Shown here piece by piece: positions 15,353 to 26,021 of a stretch of 64,000 nt of DNA. Positions within the stretch are counted from its first letter, which is position 1, and each line of letters begins with the position of its first letter. Both the position numbers and the translations under genes were made by a program. Source of the stretch: Burkholderia sp. USMB20 (GTDB taxonomy: Bacteria > Pseudomonadota > Gammaproteobacteria > Burkholderiales > Burkholderiaceae). The stretch lies in assembly GCF_000949135.2 (NCBI RefSeq), contig NZ_JTAN02000019.1, forward strand, positions 1,109,365 through 1,173,364, read 5' to 3'. A model generated the notes under the pieces. That model was not told where the DNA came from and did no database searches. It saw only the letters and a list, made by a program, of their open reading frames with translations.

Positions 15353-17089
15353 TTAGCGCGCGAGCGCGGCGCGGATCTTCTCCGTCACCGTCGCCGCGGC
15401 CGCGTCGGCCGGCAGCAGCGTCGCCTCGGCGTCGCGGCGGCCCTGATACTCGATCTTGCCTTCCTTCAGGCCGCGCTCGCCGATCACCAGGCGATGCGGC
15501 ACGCCGATCAATTCCCAGTCGGCAAACATCACGCCCGGGCGCTCGCCGCGATCGTCGAGGATCACGTCGATGCCGGCCGCGGCCAGTTCCGCGTACAGCT
15601 TGTCGGCGGCCTCGCGGACCATGTCGCTGCGATCGTAGCCCATCGGGCACAGCACGACTTCGAACGGCGCGATCGACTCGGGCCAGATGATGCCGCGCTC
15701 GTCGAAGTTCTGTTCGATCGCCGCGCCGAGAATGCGCGTGACGCCGACGCCGTAGCAGCCCATCAGCATCGGCTGCGGCTTGCCCGACTCGTCGAGGAAG
15801 GTCGCGCCCATCGCTTCCGAGTACTTCGTGCCGAGCTGGAACACGTGGCCGACTTCGATGCCGCGGCAGATGTCGATCTCACCCTTGCCGTCCGGCGACG
15901 GATCGCCCTTCTTCACGTTGCGCACGTCGGCGACGTCCGGCTCCGGCAGGTCGCGGCCCCAGTTCACGCCGGCGATGTGATAGTCGACCTCGTTCGCGCC
16001 GACGACGAAATCGCTCATGTTCGCGACCGTGCGATCGGCGATCACCTTCACCGGCTTCTTCGTGCCGACCGGGCCGAGGTAGCCCGGCGGCGTGCCGAAC
16101 CACTCGACGATTTCCTGCTCGGTCGCGAAGCGGTGGTTCTTCAGCCCCGGCAGCTTCGACACCTTGATCTCGTTCAGGTCGTGGTCGCCGCGCAGCATCA
16201 CGAGCCAGATGGTCGGCTCGGCGCCTTCGTTGTCGGTGGCGAGCACGATCGACTTGATCGTGCGCTCGAGCGGGATCGACAGCAGTTCGGCGACGGCCTC
16301 GCACTTCGCCTTGCCGGGCGTCGCGACCTTTTCCATCGCTTCGGCGGGTGCCGCGCGTTCGGCGATCAGCGGCAGCGCTTCGGCCGCCTCGACGTTCGCC
16401 GCGAAGTCGGACGTCGGGCAGTAGGCGATCGCATCCTCGCCGGTATCGGCGATCACGTGGAACTCGTGCGAAAAGTTGCCGCCGATCGAGCCGCTGTCGG
16501 CCGCAACCGCGCGGAACTCGAGGCCGAGGCGCGTGAAGATGCGCACGTATGCGTCGTACATCTTGCGATACGACTCGTTCAGGCCGGCCGCGTCCTTGTC
16601 GAACGAATACGCGTCCTTCATGATGAACTCGCGGCCGCGCATCACGCCGAAGCGCGGACGGATCTCGTCGCGGAACTTCGTCTGGATCTGGTAGAAGTTC
16701 ACCGGCATCTGCCGGTAGCTCTTGATCTGGTTGCGCGCGATGTCGGTGATGACTTCCTCGTGCGTCGGCCCGATCACGAAGTCGTTGTCCTTGCGGTCCT
16801 TGAAGCGCAGCAGCTCGGGGCCGTACTGCTCCCAGCGGCCCGATTCCTGCCACAGCTCGGCCGGTTGCACGGCCGGCATCAGCAGCTCGATGGCGCCTGC
16901 CCGGTTCATTTCCTCGCGCACGATCGCCTCGACCTTGCGAATCGAACGCAGGCCGACCGGCAGGTAGTTGTAGATGCCGCCGGCGACGCGACGGATCATG
17001 CCGGCGCGCACCATCAGCTTGTGGCTGACGATCTCTGCGTCGGCCGGTGCTTCTTTGAGGGTGCCGATAAAGAAACGGGAAGCTTTCAT
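15353..17089 (-). CDS. proS: Prolyl-tRNA synthetase (bacterial, with editing domain)
   Basis: 578 aa, the length of the bacterial long form with an INS editing domain between class II motifs 2 and 3. It charges tRNA-Pro with proline. Motif 1 is near [17 protein letters not shown], motif 2 includes the [22 protein letters not shown] region (residues about 130-150), and motif 3 contains [13 protein letters not shown]. It is divergent from rppH, with 218 bp between them, and precedes the MarC gene. A tRNA-Pro lies 6 kb away, but that is probably coincidental. Confidence 0.97.
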   Translation of the reverse strand: MKASRFFIGTLKEAPADAEIVSHKLMVRAGMIRRVAGGIYNYLPVGLRSIRKVEAIVREEMNRAGAIELLMPAVQPAELWQESGRWEQYGPELLRFKDRKDNDFVIGPTHEEVITDIARNQIKSYRQMPVNFYQIQTKFRDEIRPRFGVMRGREFIMKDAYSFDKDAAGLNESYRKMYDAYVRIFTRLGLEFRAVAADSGSIGGNFSHEFHVIADTGEDAIAYCPTSDFAANVEAAEALPLIAERAAPAEAMEKVATPGKAKCEAVAELLSIPLERTIKSIVLATDNEGAEPTIWLVMLRGDHDLNEIKVSKLPGLKNHRFATEQEIVEWFGTPPGYLGPVGTKKPVKVIADRTVANMSDFVVGANEVDYHIAGVNWGRDLPEPDVADVRNVKKGDPSPDGKGEIDICRGIEVGHVFQLGTKYSEAMGATFLDESGKPQPMLMGCYGVGVTRILGAAIEQNFDERGIIWPESIAPFEVVLCPMGYDRSDMVREAADKLYAELAAAGIDVILDDRGERPGVMFADWELIGVPHRLVIGERGLKEGKIEYQGRRDAEATLLPADAAAATVTEKIRAALAR

Positions 17090-17268
17090 GCGGACGGTTC
17101 CAAATACGGCGCCCCCAGGCGGGGCGCCCGAAAAAGTTTCAAGGTGAAAAAGCTGCGCGCGACGAACGACGATGGCGCAGATGACTTAGCAGACAAATCA
17201 GGGACAATTCAGCCGGTGTACCCCGCGCGGTTTCGCTCCGTCACGGTGCGCAGCGCCCGTTATCTGTT

Positions 17269-17274
17269 TATAAT
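17269..17274 (+). promoter_or_regulatory. -10 element upstream of rppH
   Basis: A perfect TATAAT lies 34 bp before the rppH ATG in the divergent proS-rppH gap. No good -35 is seen at 16-18 bp, so this is a partial match. Confidence 0.4.
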
Positions 17275-17307
17275 CAAAGCAATTTTAAAGGATTCGAAGG
17301 TGGTTGT

Positions 17308-17955
17308 ATGCTGGATCGTGAAGGCTTTCGCCCGAACGTCGGCATCATCCTCTTGAACGCGCGCAACGAGGTGTTTTGGGGCAAGCGGCTCCGCGAGCAT
17401 TCCTGGCAGTTTCCTCAAGGTGGGATCAAGTACGGCGAGACCCCCATGCAGGCGATGTACCGGGAACTGCACGAGGAGACGGGCCTGCACCCGGAACACG
17501 TCAAGATAATCGGCCGCACTCGCGACTGGTTGCGTTACGAGGTGCCTGACAAGTTCATCAAACGCGAAGTACGCGGACATTACCGCGGCCAGAAGCAGAT
17601 CTGGTTCCTTCTGCGGATGGTCGGACGCGATTGCGACATTTGCTTGCGCGCGACCGACCACCCGGAGTTCGATGCGTGGCGCTGGAACGAGTACTGGGTG
17701 CCGCTCGATGCGGTGATCGAGTTCAAGCGGGATGTCTATCAGTTGGCGCTGACGGAACTGTCGCGCTTCCTGCGCCGCCCGGCGCAGCGAGCCGAAAAGC
17801 CGCGTGGGCCGCGTCTGTCGCGCTATCCGCGCGTCATCGGCGCGCAGGCCCAGCAGACGCTGACGATTGTCGACACATCGGTGGTCTGTTCGGAGATCGA
17901 AGTGGAGGCGAGCACGCTCGACGAGATGCCGCCCCGCGTGATCGTCGGCAAATGA
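17308..17955 (+). CDS. rppH: RNA pyrophosphohydrolase RppH (Nudix)
   Basis: 215 aa. The Nudix box runs from Gly38 to Leu60 ([11 protein letters not shown] then [11 protein letters not shown]) and fits GX5EX7REUXEEXGU exactly. RppH removes pyrophosphate from 5'-triphosphate RNA and so starts RNase E decay. The C-terminal tail of about 55 residues beyond the core is typical of betaproteobacterial members. The gene ends 20 bp before a strong terminator at 17975-18005. Confidence 0.95.
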   Translation: MLDREGFRPNVGIILLNARNEVFWGKRLREHSWQFPQGGIKYGETPMQAMYRELHEETGLHPEHVKIIGRTRDWLRYEVPDKFIKREVRGHYRGQKQIWFLLRMVGRDCDICLRATDHPEFDAWRWNEYWVPLDAVIEFKRDVYQLALTELSRFLRRPAQRAEKPRGPRLSRYPRVIGAQAQQTLTIVDTSVVCSEIEVEASTLDEMPPRVIVGK

Positions 17956-17974
17956 CGAGTCGGACTGCATGACC

Positions 17975-18005
17975 GGGCGCGACCTTGGTGTCGCGCCCTT
18001 TTTTT
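17975..18005 (+). terminator. Terminator between rppH and the CNP1-like gene
   Basis: GGGCGCGAC pairs with GTCGCGCCC (9 bp), followed by seven T. The T-run ends 2 bp before the Shine-Dalgarno of the next gene, so that gene can be reached only by read-through or by a promoter upstream of the hairpin. Confidence 0.92.
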
Positions 18006-18019
18006 ACGAGGAATGCATA

Positions 18020-18577
18020 TTGAAAGCGATTGCTCTCGCGCTCGCATCGATCGTCGCGGCGGCCACGCTGGCCGGTTGCGCGAATTCGAAGACGCCGACC
18101 AACAAGGATGACAGCGAGTTCGTGTATCTGCTGGACCGCCAGGGCAACTGGAAGGAAAACCCGGTCGACACGCTGCCGCCGCTGCCGCAAGCGGGCGATC
18201 TGCTGCCGTTCAACGTGTCGCAGAACACGCCGCTCAAGTTCTCCGTCGATGCGAAGTCGCTCGCGGTCGGCAGCGACGGCGTCGTGCGCTACGCAGTCGT
18301 CATCACGAGCCCGGCCGGCGCGCGCAACGTGAACTACGAAGGCATCCGTTGCGACACCTACGAATGGCGTCAGTATGCAGGCCTGAATTCGGATCACGAC
18401 GGCTGGGACCGCACGGTCGAGAACGACTGGCGTCGCATCGAGAACGGCGAGCTGAACGCGTACCACTCGGCGCTGTACCAGGACTATTTCTGCGCGAACA
18501 AGATGCCGCAGGGCACGACCCAGCAGATCCTCGAGAACATCAAGTTCCATCGCACCGCGATGAGCCAGCTGCGCTGA
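18020..18577 (+). CDS. CNP1-like family lipoprotein
   Basis: 185 aa from the TTG at 18020, with GAGGA at 18008-18012. This start gives a clean lipoprotein signal peptide (KAIALALASIVAAATLAGC); starting 51 bp earlier would put the terminator hairpin inside the gene. The mature protein matches the CNP1-like family: WKENPVDTLPPLPQ near the start and YHSALYQDYFC near the end. Function unknown; expected in the periplasm, anchored by lipid. It is boxed between two strong terminators, so its expression is likely read-through from rppH or attenuated. Confidence 0.85.
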   Translation: MKAIALALASIVAAATLAGCANSKTPTNKDDSEFVYLLDRQGNWKENPVDTLPPLPQAGDLLPFNVSQNTPLKFSVDAKSLAVGSDGVVRYAVVITSPAGARNVNYEGIRCDTYEWRQYAGLNSDHDGWDRTVENDWRRIENGELNAYHSALYQDYFCANKMPQGTTQQILENIKFHRTAMSQLR

Positions 18578-18620
18578 CCGCGCAACCGAGGCCGGCTGCC
18601 CGGCCTCGTTTCGCTTCGTC

Positions 18621-18657
18621 ACAACAAAAAGCCCGCGCGATGCGGGCTTTTTGTTGT
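18621..18657. terminator. Bidirectional terminator between the CNP1-like gene and proB
   Basis: A near-perfect palindrome with ACAACAAAAAGCCCGC and its complement around a 5-nt loop has T-runs on both strands. It ends the CNP1-like gene (+) and proB (minus). Confidence 0.93.
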
Positions 18658-18679
18658 CTCGCGGCGCCTGGCCGAACGG

Positions 18680-19798
18680 TCACACGAGCACGAGGTTGTC
18701 GCGGTGAATCAGCTCCGGCTCCAGCATGTAGCCGAGCACCGTCTCGATCTCGCCGCTCGGCTTGCGGTGAATCAGCTTCGTTTCCGCGCTGCTGTAGTTC
18801 GTGAGGCCGCGCGCCACTTCACGCCCGTCGGGGCCGACACACGCGATCACCTCGCCGCGAGCAAACGCGCCCTGCACGCCAGTCACGCCGATCGGCAGCA
18901 GGCTCTTGCCGCCGGCCGTCAGCTTCTCGACCGCGCCCGCGTCGATCACGACGTGCCCGCGCACCTGCAGGTGATCGGCCATCCATTGCTTGCGCGCGGC
19001 CATCCGCGCGGTGCGCGCGATCAGCTGCGTGCCGATCGCCTCGCCCGCCGCCAGCCGCACCAGCACGTCGGCTTCGCGGCCGCTCGCGATCACGGTGTTC
19101 GCGCCGCTGTGCGCCGCGCGCTTCGCCGCGAGGATCTTCGTCAGCATCCCGCCGCGGCCGAGGCTCGAGCCTGCGCCGCCGGCCATCGCCTCGAGCTCCG
19201 GCGCGCCCGCGCTGGCTTCCGCGACCAGCGTCGCATTCGGATCCTTGCGCGGATCGGCGGTGAACAAGCCCGTCTGGTCGGTCAGGATGATCAGCGCATC
19301 GCCTTCGATCAGGTTCGCGACGAGCGCGCCGAGCGTGTCGTTGTCGCCAAACTTGATTTCGTCGGTGACGACCGTGTCGTTCTCGTTGATGATCGGCACG
19401 ACGCCGAGCCGCAGCAGCGTGAGCAGCGTCGAGCGCGCATTCAGGTAGCGCTCGCGATCGGCCAGGTCGGCGTGCGTCAGCAGGATCTGCGCGGTGCGGA
19501 TATCGTGCTCGGTAAAGCGGCTTTCATAGACTTGCGCGAGCCCCATCTGGCCGACCGCGGCGGCAGCCTGCAGCTCGTCGATCTCGCGCGGACGCTTGCT
19601 CCAGCCGAGCCGCTGCATCCCTTCGGCAATCGCGCCCGAACTGACGAGCACCACTTCCTTGCCCTGCGCGCGCAGCGCGGCGATCTGGGCCGCCCAGCGG
19701 CCGATTGCAGCATGATCGAGCCCCTTGCCGTCGTTGGTCACGAGGCTGGAGCCCACCTTCACCACCAATCGCTTCGAATCCGCGATGATCGAACGCAT
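18680..19798 (-). CDS. proB: Glutamate 5-kinase ProB
   Basis: 372 aa: an N-terminal amino-acid-kinase domain (to about residue 260) and a C-terminal PUA domain, the full-length ProB form. It phosphorylates glutamate, the first and feedback-inhibited step of proline synthesis. [15 protein letters not shown] near the start and [21 protein letters not shown] in the middle are the ATP and glutamate motifs. It lies 90 bp after obgE on the same strand, an arrangement common in betaproteobacteria, and ends at a strong terminator. Confidence 0.96.
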   Translation of the reverse strand: MRSIIADSKRLVVKVGSSLVTNDGKGLDHAAIGRWAAQIAALRAQGKEVVLVSSGAIAEGMQRLGWSKRPREIDELQAAAAVGQMGLAQVYESRFTEHDIRTAQILLTHADLADRERYLNARSTLLTLLRLGVVPIINENDTVVTDEIKFGDNDTLGALVANLIEGDALIILTDQTGLFTADPRKDPNATLVAEASAGAPELEAMAGGAGSSLGRGGMLTKILAAKRAAHSGANTVIASGREADVLVRLAAGEAIGTQLIARTARMAARKQWMADHLQVRGHVVIDAGAVEKLTAGGKSLLPIGVTGVQGAFARGEVIACVGPDGREVARGLTNYSSAETKLIHRKPSGEIETVLGYMLEPELIHRDNLVLV

Positions 19799-19888
19799 CG
19801 TGCGCCGTCTCCTGTATCTGATGCCTGCCCGGCCGGGCGCAATTGAATTCAGGCACCGGACGCGATGCCCGGTGCGTGTCGGGCGCGC

Positions 19889-21004
<1,116 letters not shown>

Positions 21005-21128
21005 TCACTCCGACCAGTATTTCCGCTATTGTGCCGCGCGCCGGCGCGCTTGAACAATCTGCCGTTCGGCCGATTGCCCGCCAGTGTCGCGACAGCCGCC
21101 GGCACGCACATGCGCCCGGCGGCCAAAT

Positions 21129-21160
21129 AAAAAAAGGCCCCGCGAAGACTGCGGGGCCTT
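21129..21160 (-). terminator. Terminator between rpmA and obgE
   Basis: AAGGCCCCGC pairs with GCGGGGCCTT (10 bp) around a 7-nt loop, with a run of A on + (T on the minus strand) at 21129-21135. It lies 30 bp after the rpmA stop and probably limits read-through into obgE. Confidence 0.9.
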
Positions 21161-21189
21161 TCGGCTACGAAGCCCGTGGGTGCCTGAAC

Positions 21190-21453
21190 TTAGGCAGCCG
21201 CCGGGACAACGATGACCAGATGCTTCTTGTCCGCGCCCTTGGTCGCGAACTTGACGTGACCGTCGACCAGCGCGAACAGGGTGTGATCCTTGCCCATGCC
21301 GACGTTCTCGCCAGCGTGCATGCGCGTACCGCGCTGACGCACGATGATGCCGCCAGCGTTGATCGCCTGGCCGCCGTACACTTTCACGCCGAGACGTTTC
21401 GACTCGGAGTCGCGGCCGTTCCGGGAAGAGCCGCCTGCCTTTTTGTGTGCCAT
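21190..21453 (-). CDS. rpmA: 50S ribosomal protein L27
   Basis: 87 aa, full length. [16 protein letters not shown] is the conserved flexible N-terminus that reaches the peptidyl-transferase centre, followed by [11 protein letters not shown] strong AAAGGAGCAATC site precedes the ATG. It is 24 bp after rplU, and the two share one promoter. Confidence 0.97.
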
Positions 21454-21477
21454 CTGATTGCTCCTTTACCGAGGCGC

Positions 21478-21789
21478 TTACGCGTTGATCGCGTCGATGC
21501 GCAGCTCAGTGTAGTTCTGGCGGTGGCCGCCGTGCTTTTGGTAGTGCTTCCGGCGACGCATCTTGAAGATGGTGACCTTGGCATGACGACCGTGCGACAC
21601 AACGGTGGCCTTGACGGAAGCCCCACTGACCAGCGGCGTACCGAACTTAATCGATTCGCCTTCGCCCACTGCGAGAACCTGGTCGAGCGTGATTTCAGCG
21701 TCAATGTCAGCCGGTATCTGTTCTACTTTGAGTTTTTCGCCAACGGCAACCTTGTACTGCTTGCCGCCGGTTTTTATGACCGCGTACAT
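21478..21789 (-). CDS. rplU: 50S ribosomal protein L21
   Basis: 103 aa from the ATG at 21789 ([14 protein letters not shown]), the usual L21 length and start; an upstream in-frame extension overlaps the promoter and is not real. [16 protein letters not shown] is the conserved rRNA-binding C-terminal stretch. GTGAGGTTCTCA lies just upstream as a ribosome-binding region. First gene of rplU-rpmA-(obgE); its promoter is at 21845-21873. Confidence 0.97.
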   Translation of the reverse strand: MYAVIKTGGKQYKVAVGEKLKVEQIPADIDAEITLDQVLAVGEGESIKFGTPLVSGASVKATVVSHGRHAKVTIFKMRRRKHYQKHGGHRQNYTELRIDAINA

Positions 21790-21844
21790 TGAGAACCTCA
21801 CTCTGGATCCAATTTTTCCGCACACCACGCGCGGAAAACACGTG

Positions 21845-21873
21845 ATTATACATGGGCTTAGCACCCAAGTCAA
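21845..21873 (-). promoter_or_regulatory. Sigma70-type promoter of rplU-rpmA
   Basis: On the minus strand TTGACT (21873-21868) and a perfect TATAAT (21850-21845) are separated by 17 bp. The predicted start near 21838 leaves a 50-nt leader before rplU. Confidence 0.85.
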
Positions 21874-21999
21874 AGCCGATCCACGATTGCCGCCCGCAAG
21901 CCCTGGCCGGACGGCCAAAATCACCGGGCAGACACGTCCGACAGACCGGCATATCGCGGATTCGACTTATAATCCGCGGCATCACCCATTTCGATCATC

Positions 22000-22995
22000 A
22001 TGTCGTCGTCCACCGCCTCCCCCACCCTCAGCGCCGCCCACCTGCTCGCCCCGATCGCCAGCGACATGGAGCAGGTGAATCGCGTTATCCGGCAAAGCCT
22101 CGCGTCCGACGTGCTGCTGATCAACCAGATCGCCGAGTACATCATCGGCGCGGGCGGCAAGCGGCTGCGTCCGGCCCTGCTGCTGCTCGTCGCCGGCGCG
22201 CTCGGCGAGACGTCGCACCAGCGGCACGTGCTGGCCGCCGTCGTCGAGTTCATCCACACGGCCACGCTGCTGCATGACGACGTCGTCGACGAATCCGAAC
22301 TGCGGCGCGGCCGCCAGACGGCCAACGCGCTGTTCGGCAACGCGGCGAGCGTGCTGGTCGGCGACTACCTCTATTCGCGTTCGTTCGAGATGATGGTCGG
22401 CGTCGGCAAGATGCGCGTGATGGAAATCCTGTCGGAAGCGACGACGATCATTTCCGAAGGCGAAGTGCTGCAGCTCCTGAACATGCACGACGCGGACGTC
22501 GACGAGACGCGCTACATGCAGGTGATCCGCTACAAGACGGCGAAGCTGTTCGAGGCATCGGCCCGCCTGGGCGCGGTGCTCGCCGGCGCCGATGCGCCGA
22601 CCGAAGCCGCCGCCGCCGAATACGGCCGCCGGATCGGCACCGCATTCCAGATCATGGACGACTGGCTCGACTACGCGGGCACGGCCGAGGCGATGGGCAA
22701 GAATGCCGGCGACGACCTGCGTGAAGGCAAGCCGACGCTGCCGCTCATCTATCTGATCGAACGCGGCACGCCCGAGCAGTCGGCGCTCGCCCGCGAGGCG
22801 ATCGAACAAGGCGGCACCGATCGCTTCGACACGATCTTCGACGCGATCACGCGTTCGGGCGCGCTCGACCATACGCTCGAATGCGCGCGCCAGGAAGCAC
22901 AGGCCGCTGCGGCCGCGATCGCCGCGTTCCCGGATTCGATCTACAAGGAAAGCCTGCTCGCGCTGTGCTCGTACTCGACGTCGCGACAGTCGTAA
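22000..22995 (+). CDS. ispB: Octaprenyl diphosphate synthase IspB (polyprenyl synthetase)
   Basis: 331 aa, a trans-prenyltransferase that makes the C40 side chain of ubiquinone from FPP and IPP. The first Asp-rich motif is DDVVD at residues 93-97 and the second DDWLD at 220-224; GGKRLRP at 52-58 binds IPP. It is divergent from rplU, as in many proteobacteria, with a TATAAT at 21968-21973 upstream. coq7 for the same pathway is at 55.9 kb. Confidence 0.95.
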   Translation: MSSSTASPTLSAAHLLAPIASDMEQVNRVIRQSLASDVLLINQIAEYIIGAGGKRLRPALLLLVAGALGETSHQRHVLAAVVEFIHTATLLHDDVVDESELRRGRQTANALFGNAASVLVGDYLYSRSFEMMVGVGKMRVMEILSEATTIISEGEVLQLLNMHDADVDETRYMQVIRYKTAKLFEASARLGAVLAGADAPTEAAAAEYGRRIGTAFQIMDDWLDYAGTAEAMGKNAGDDLREGKPTLPLIYLIERGTPEQSALAREAIEQGGTDRFDTIFDAITRSGALDHTLECARQEAQAAAAAIAAFPDSIYKESLLALCSYSTSRQS

Positions 22996-23049
22996 GCGCG
23001 CGGCGATCACGACGCGAACCGCTTTTCGAAAAATTTCTTCATCAAGGTA

Positions 23050-23078
23050 TTCCCTTTTCGAAAAAACATCGTTATAGT
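23050..23078 (+). promoter_or_regulatory. Probable promoter of tRNA-Pro
   Basis: TATAGT at 23073-23078 is a good -10; the -35 at 17 bp (TTCCCT) is weak. The mature tRNA begins 66 bp downstream. Confidence 0.4.
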
Positions 23079-23143
23079 TACGTTCTTGCTTGTGACGACG
23101 CAGCGATCTGAACGAAAGCGGCGAAGTCGGAAGAGCAAAAAAT

Positions 23144-23220
23144 CGGGGTGTAGCTTAGCCTGGTAGAGCGCTACGTTCGGGACGTAGAGGCCGGAGGTTC
23201 GAATCCTCTCACCCCGACCA
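23144..23220 (+). tRNA. tRNA-Pro (anticodon CGG)
   Basis: 77 nt including an encoded CCA at 23218-23220. The acceptor arms CGGGGTG and CACCCCG pair fully, the anticodon arm CTACG-TTCGGGA-CGTAG places CGG at 34-36, and GGTTCGAATCC is the T-arm. It reads CCG, a very frequent proline codon in this GC-rich genome. It stands alone, with its own terminator. Confidence 0.97.
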
Positions 23221-23227
23221 GATTTTG

Positions 23228-23261
23228 AAAAAACCGTGCACCGTGTGCACGGTTTTTTTTT
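23228..23261 (+). terminator. Terminator of tRNA-Pro
   Basis: AAACCGTGCAC pairs with GTGCACGGTTT around a CGT loop, followed by a T-run of nine, 8 bp after the tRNA. Confidence 0.95.
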
Positions 23262-23369
23262 GCCTTCTTCTGCCTGGTCTCGCGAGCGCGCGTGTCGCGC
23301 ACGACACATCCCGGCCGCCGGCCTCTGCTATATTCCCTCCATCCCTGTCCTTCACTGCCCTTCTGACGC

Positions 23370-24656
23370 GTGGACCAAATTCCCTTATGGGCGCAAATCG
23401 GCGCCGTCTTCCTGCTTCTCCTCTGCTCCAGCTTCTTTTCCATTTCCGAGACCGCGATGATGGCGCTCAACCGCCATCGGCTGAAGCATCTCGCCGGCCA
23501 GGGCGTGCTCGGCGCGAAAACCACGCAGGGTCTCCTCACGCGCACCGACCTGCTGCTCAGCGTGATCCTGATCGGCAACAACCTGTTCAACACGATCATC
23601 CCGGTCCTGACGACGTCGCTCGCGCTGCACACGTTCGGCCGTAACAACCTGGCGCTGTCGATCGCGACCGGCATCGTCGCGTTCCTGATCATCGTGTTCG
23701 CGGAAATCGCGCCGAAGATCGTCGGCGCGACCTTTCCCGAACGCATCGCGCTGCCCGCCAGTCTCGTGATCGCGCCGCTGATGCGCGTGTTCAAGCCGGT
23801 CGTCTGGTTCGTCAATGAACTGGCGAACGGCGTGCTCTGGATGCTGCGCATCAATACGAAGAAGGGCCGCGACCAGCGGATGTCCGCCGACGAGCTGCGC
23901 GCGATCGTGCTCGAGTCGAGCAGCTTCATGCCGACCAAGCACCGCAGCATCCTGCTCAACCTGTTCGACCTCGAGAACATCACGGTCGACGACGTGATGG
24001 TGCCGCGCCGCCAGATCGAGTCGCTCAACTTCTACGCGCCGCTCGACGACATCCTGCATCAGCTCGAGACCTGCTATCACAACCGCCTCGTCGTCTACGA
24101 AGGCGACATCGACAAGGTGCTCGGCGTGCTGCACGTCCGCAAGACGCTCACCGGGCTGCACAATCAGGATTTCGACCGCGAAACGTTGCGCACGCTGCTC
24201 GCCGAGCCGTACTACGTGCCGTCGGGCACGCCGGTCGTCCAGCAGCTGCAGTATTTCCAGGAAAGCCGCCAGCGGACCGCGCTCGTCGTCAACGAGTACG
24301 GCGAACTCGAGGGGCTCGTCACGCCCGAGGACATCATCGAGGAACTGATCGGCGAATTCACGACGTCGATGCCGCGCGGCGAACGCGCGGGCGGCTGGAA
24401 CGAGAACGGCGAATGCATCGTCGCCGCCAGCATGCCGCTGCGCGAACTGAACCGCTGGCTGCACCTGCAACTGCCGACCGACGGACCGAAGACGCTCAAT
24501 GGCCTGATCCTCGAAATCCTCGAGGAAATCCCCGAAGGCGACGTGTGCCTGAAGATCCGCGACGTGATGCTCGAGGTCATGCGCAGCGACGACCAGGCCG
24601 TGCGCACCGTCAAGCTCTTCAAGCCGCGCAGCACGCGCGCACGCGGCGCGCGCTAG
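23370..24656 (+). CDS. CorC/HlyC-family (CNNM-like) CBS-domain membrane protein
   Basis: 428 aa from a GTG start at 23370. An N-terminal DUF21 membrane domain with about four helices (AVFLLLLCSSFFSISET first) is followed by two CBS domains (VMVPRRQIESLN begins the first, VVNEYGELEGLVTPEDIIEELIGE ends the second) and a C-terminal CorC/HlyC transporter-associated domain. The family is linked to magnesium/cobalt transport or efflux, possibly gated by adenine nucleotides. The specific ion here is unknown. The gene is alone between tRNA-Pro and the pilBCD group. Confidence 0.88.
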   Translation: MDQIPLWAQIGAVFLLLLCSSFFSISETAMMALNRHRLKHLAGQGVLGAKTTQGLLTRTDLLLSVILIGNNLFNTIIPVLTTSLALHTFGRNNLALSIATGIVAFLIIVFAEIAPKIVGATFPERIALPASLVIAPLMRVFKPVVWFVNELANGVLWMLRINTKKGRDQRMSADELRAIVLESSSFMPTKHRSILLNLFDLENITVDDVMVPRRQIESLNFYAPLDDILHQLETCYHNRLVVYEGDIDKVLGVLHVRKTLTGLHNQDFDRETLRTLLAEPYYVPSGTPVVQQLQYFQESRQRTALVVNEYGELEGLVTPEDIIEELIGEFTTSMPRGERAGGWNENGECIVAASMPLRELNRWLHLQLPTDGPKTLNGLILEILEEIPEGDVCLKIRDVMLEVMRSDDQAVRTVKLFKPRSTRARGAR

Positions 24657-24738
24657 CCGAACGGCCGACTGTCGGCGCCGCGCACGATACGCGACCATTT
24701 GCCGGTCACGATCAACAGGCGGCCGAGCGCCGGCTCAC

Positions 24739-26016
24739 ATGCACTTCCCACTTCCCGGGGCGCCGCTGCACACGCAGCGGCCGCCTGTCTCCACCGACGC
24801 ATCGCCCGCCGAAACACCGCGGTCGCTCGATGCGGCGCAACTCGACGACTCGCCCGCCGTACGGCTGCTGACCGACACACTGCACGCCGCCCGCGTGCGC
24901 GACGCGTCCGACATCCACGTCGAACCGTTCGAAGCAGGCTGGCGCATCCGCCTGCGCATCGATGGCGTCCTGCATGAACACGCGCGGCCGCCCGCTCATC
25001 TGCGCGACGCGCTCGTGACGCGGATCAAGGTGCTCGCCCGCATGGACATCGCCGAGCGCCGGCTTCCGCAGGACGGCCGGCTGCGCATCGCGGTCGACGG
25101 CGGCACGCGCGGCGACTACCGGGTCAGCTCGCTGCCCACGCTGTTCGGCGAGAAGCTCGTGTTGCGCCGCCTCGAAACGCTGCCGCCCGACCTCACGCTC
25201 GCGCGTCTCGGCTTCGACGCGCGGCAGGCCGCGGCGATGGAAGCCGCGATACGCGCGCCGCACGGTCTCGTGCTCGTCACCGGGCCGACCGGCAGCGGCA
25301 AGACGCTGTCGCTCTACTGCGCGCTGCAGATGCTCGACCGCGATGCGCACAACGTGTGCACGGTCGAGGATCCGGCCGAGATCCAGCTCGACGGCATCAA
25401 CCAGGTCGGCGTCGCCGAAAAAGCCGGGCTGACGTTCGCCACTGCGCTGCGCGCGCTGCTGCGTCAGGACCCGGACGTCATCATGGTCGGCGAGATTCGC
25501 GATGCGGAGACGGCCGACGTCGCGATCAAGGCCGCACAGACCGGGCACCTCGTGCTGTCCACGCTGCATACGAACGACGCGCCGGCAGCCGTCGCGCGAC
25601 TGCTCGACATCGGCGTCGCGCCATACAACCTCGCCGCCGCGTTGCGCCTCGTCACCGCGCAACGCCTCGTGCGGCGCCTGTGCCCCACCTGCCGCGTGCG
25701 TTCGGACGCGTCGGTGCGCGCGCTGCGCGAAGTAGGCTGCAATCCGGCAGCACTGGAATCCGGGTGGCGCCCGTTCGTCGCGCGCGGCTGTGCCGCCTGT
25801 CACGGCATCGGTTATCGAGGCCGCATCGGCCTGCATCAGACGATGCCGGTTTCACCGGAGATGGCGGAACGCATCGTCGCGCGCGCAAGCGTCGGTGTGC
25901 TCGCGCAATGCGCGGCAGCCGAGGGCGTACGCAGTCTGCGCGACGCGGCACTCGCGCACGTTCGCGACGGTACGACGAGCGTCGCGGAAGCGCTGGCCGC
26001 GACGCCCGACGCGTGA
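24739..26016 (+). CDS. pilB: GspE/PilB-type secretion/pilus assembly ATPase (short form)
   Basis: 425 aa. Walker A GPTGSGKT is at residues 182-189; the Asp box DPDVIMVGEIRDAETAD and HTNDAPAAVARLLD follow. A zinc-binding tetracysteine (Cys315, Cys318, Cys351, Cys354) is typical of GspE/PilB. It powers pilin assembly at the inner membrane. It lacks the usual N-terminal MshEN domain of 150 residues, so it is shorter than PilB (about 570 aa). The next two genes are PilC-like and PilD-like, so this is a pilBCD group; GspE of a type II system is the alternative. Confidence 0.87.
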   Translation: MHFPLPGAPLHTQRPPVSTDASPAETPRSLDAAQLDDSPAVRLLTDTLHAARVRDASDIHVEPFEAGWRIRLRIDGVLHEHARPPAHLRDALVTRIKVLARMDIAERRLPQDGRLRIAVDGGTRGDYRVSSLPTLFGEKLVLRRLETLPPDLTLARLGFDARQAAAMEAAIRAPHGLVLVTGPTGSGKTLSLYCALQMLDRDAHNVCTVEDPAEIQLDGINQVGVAEKAGLTFATALRALLRQDPDVIMVGEIRDAETADVAIKAAQTGHLVLSTLHTNDAPAAVARLLDIGVAPYNLAAALRLVTAQRLVRRLCPTCRVRSDASVRALREVGCNPAALESGWRPFVARGCAACHGIGYRGRIGLHQTMPVSPEMAERIVARASVGVLAQCAAAEGVRSLRDAALAHVRDGTTSVAEALAATPDA

Positions 26017-26021
26017 TCGCG

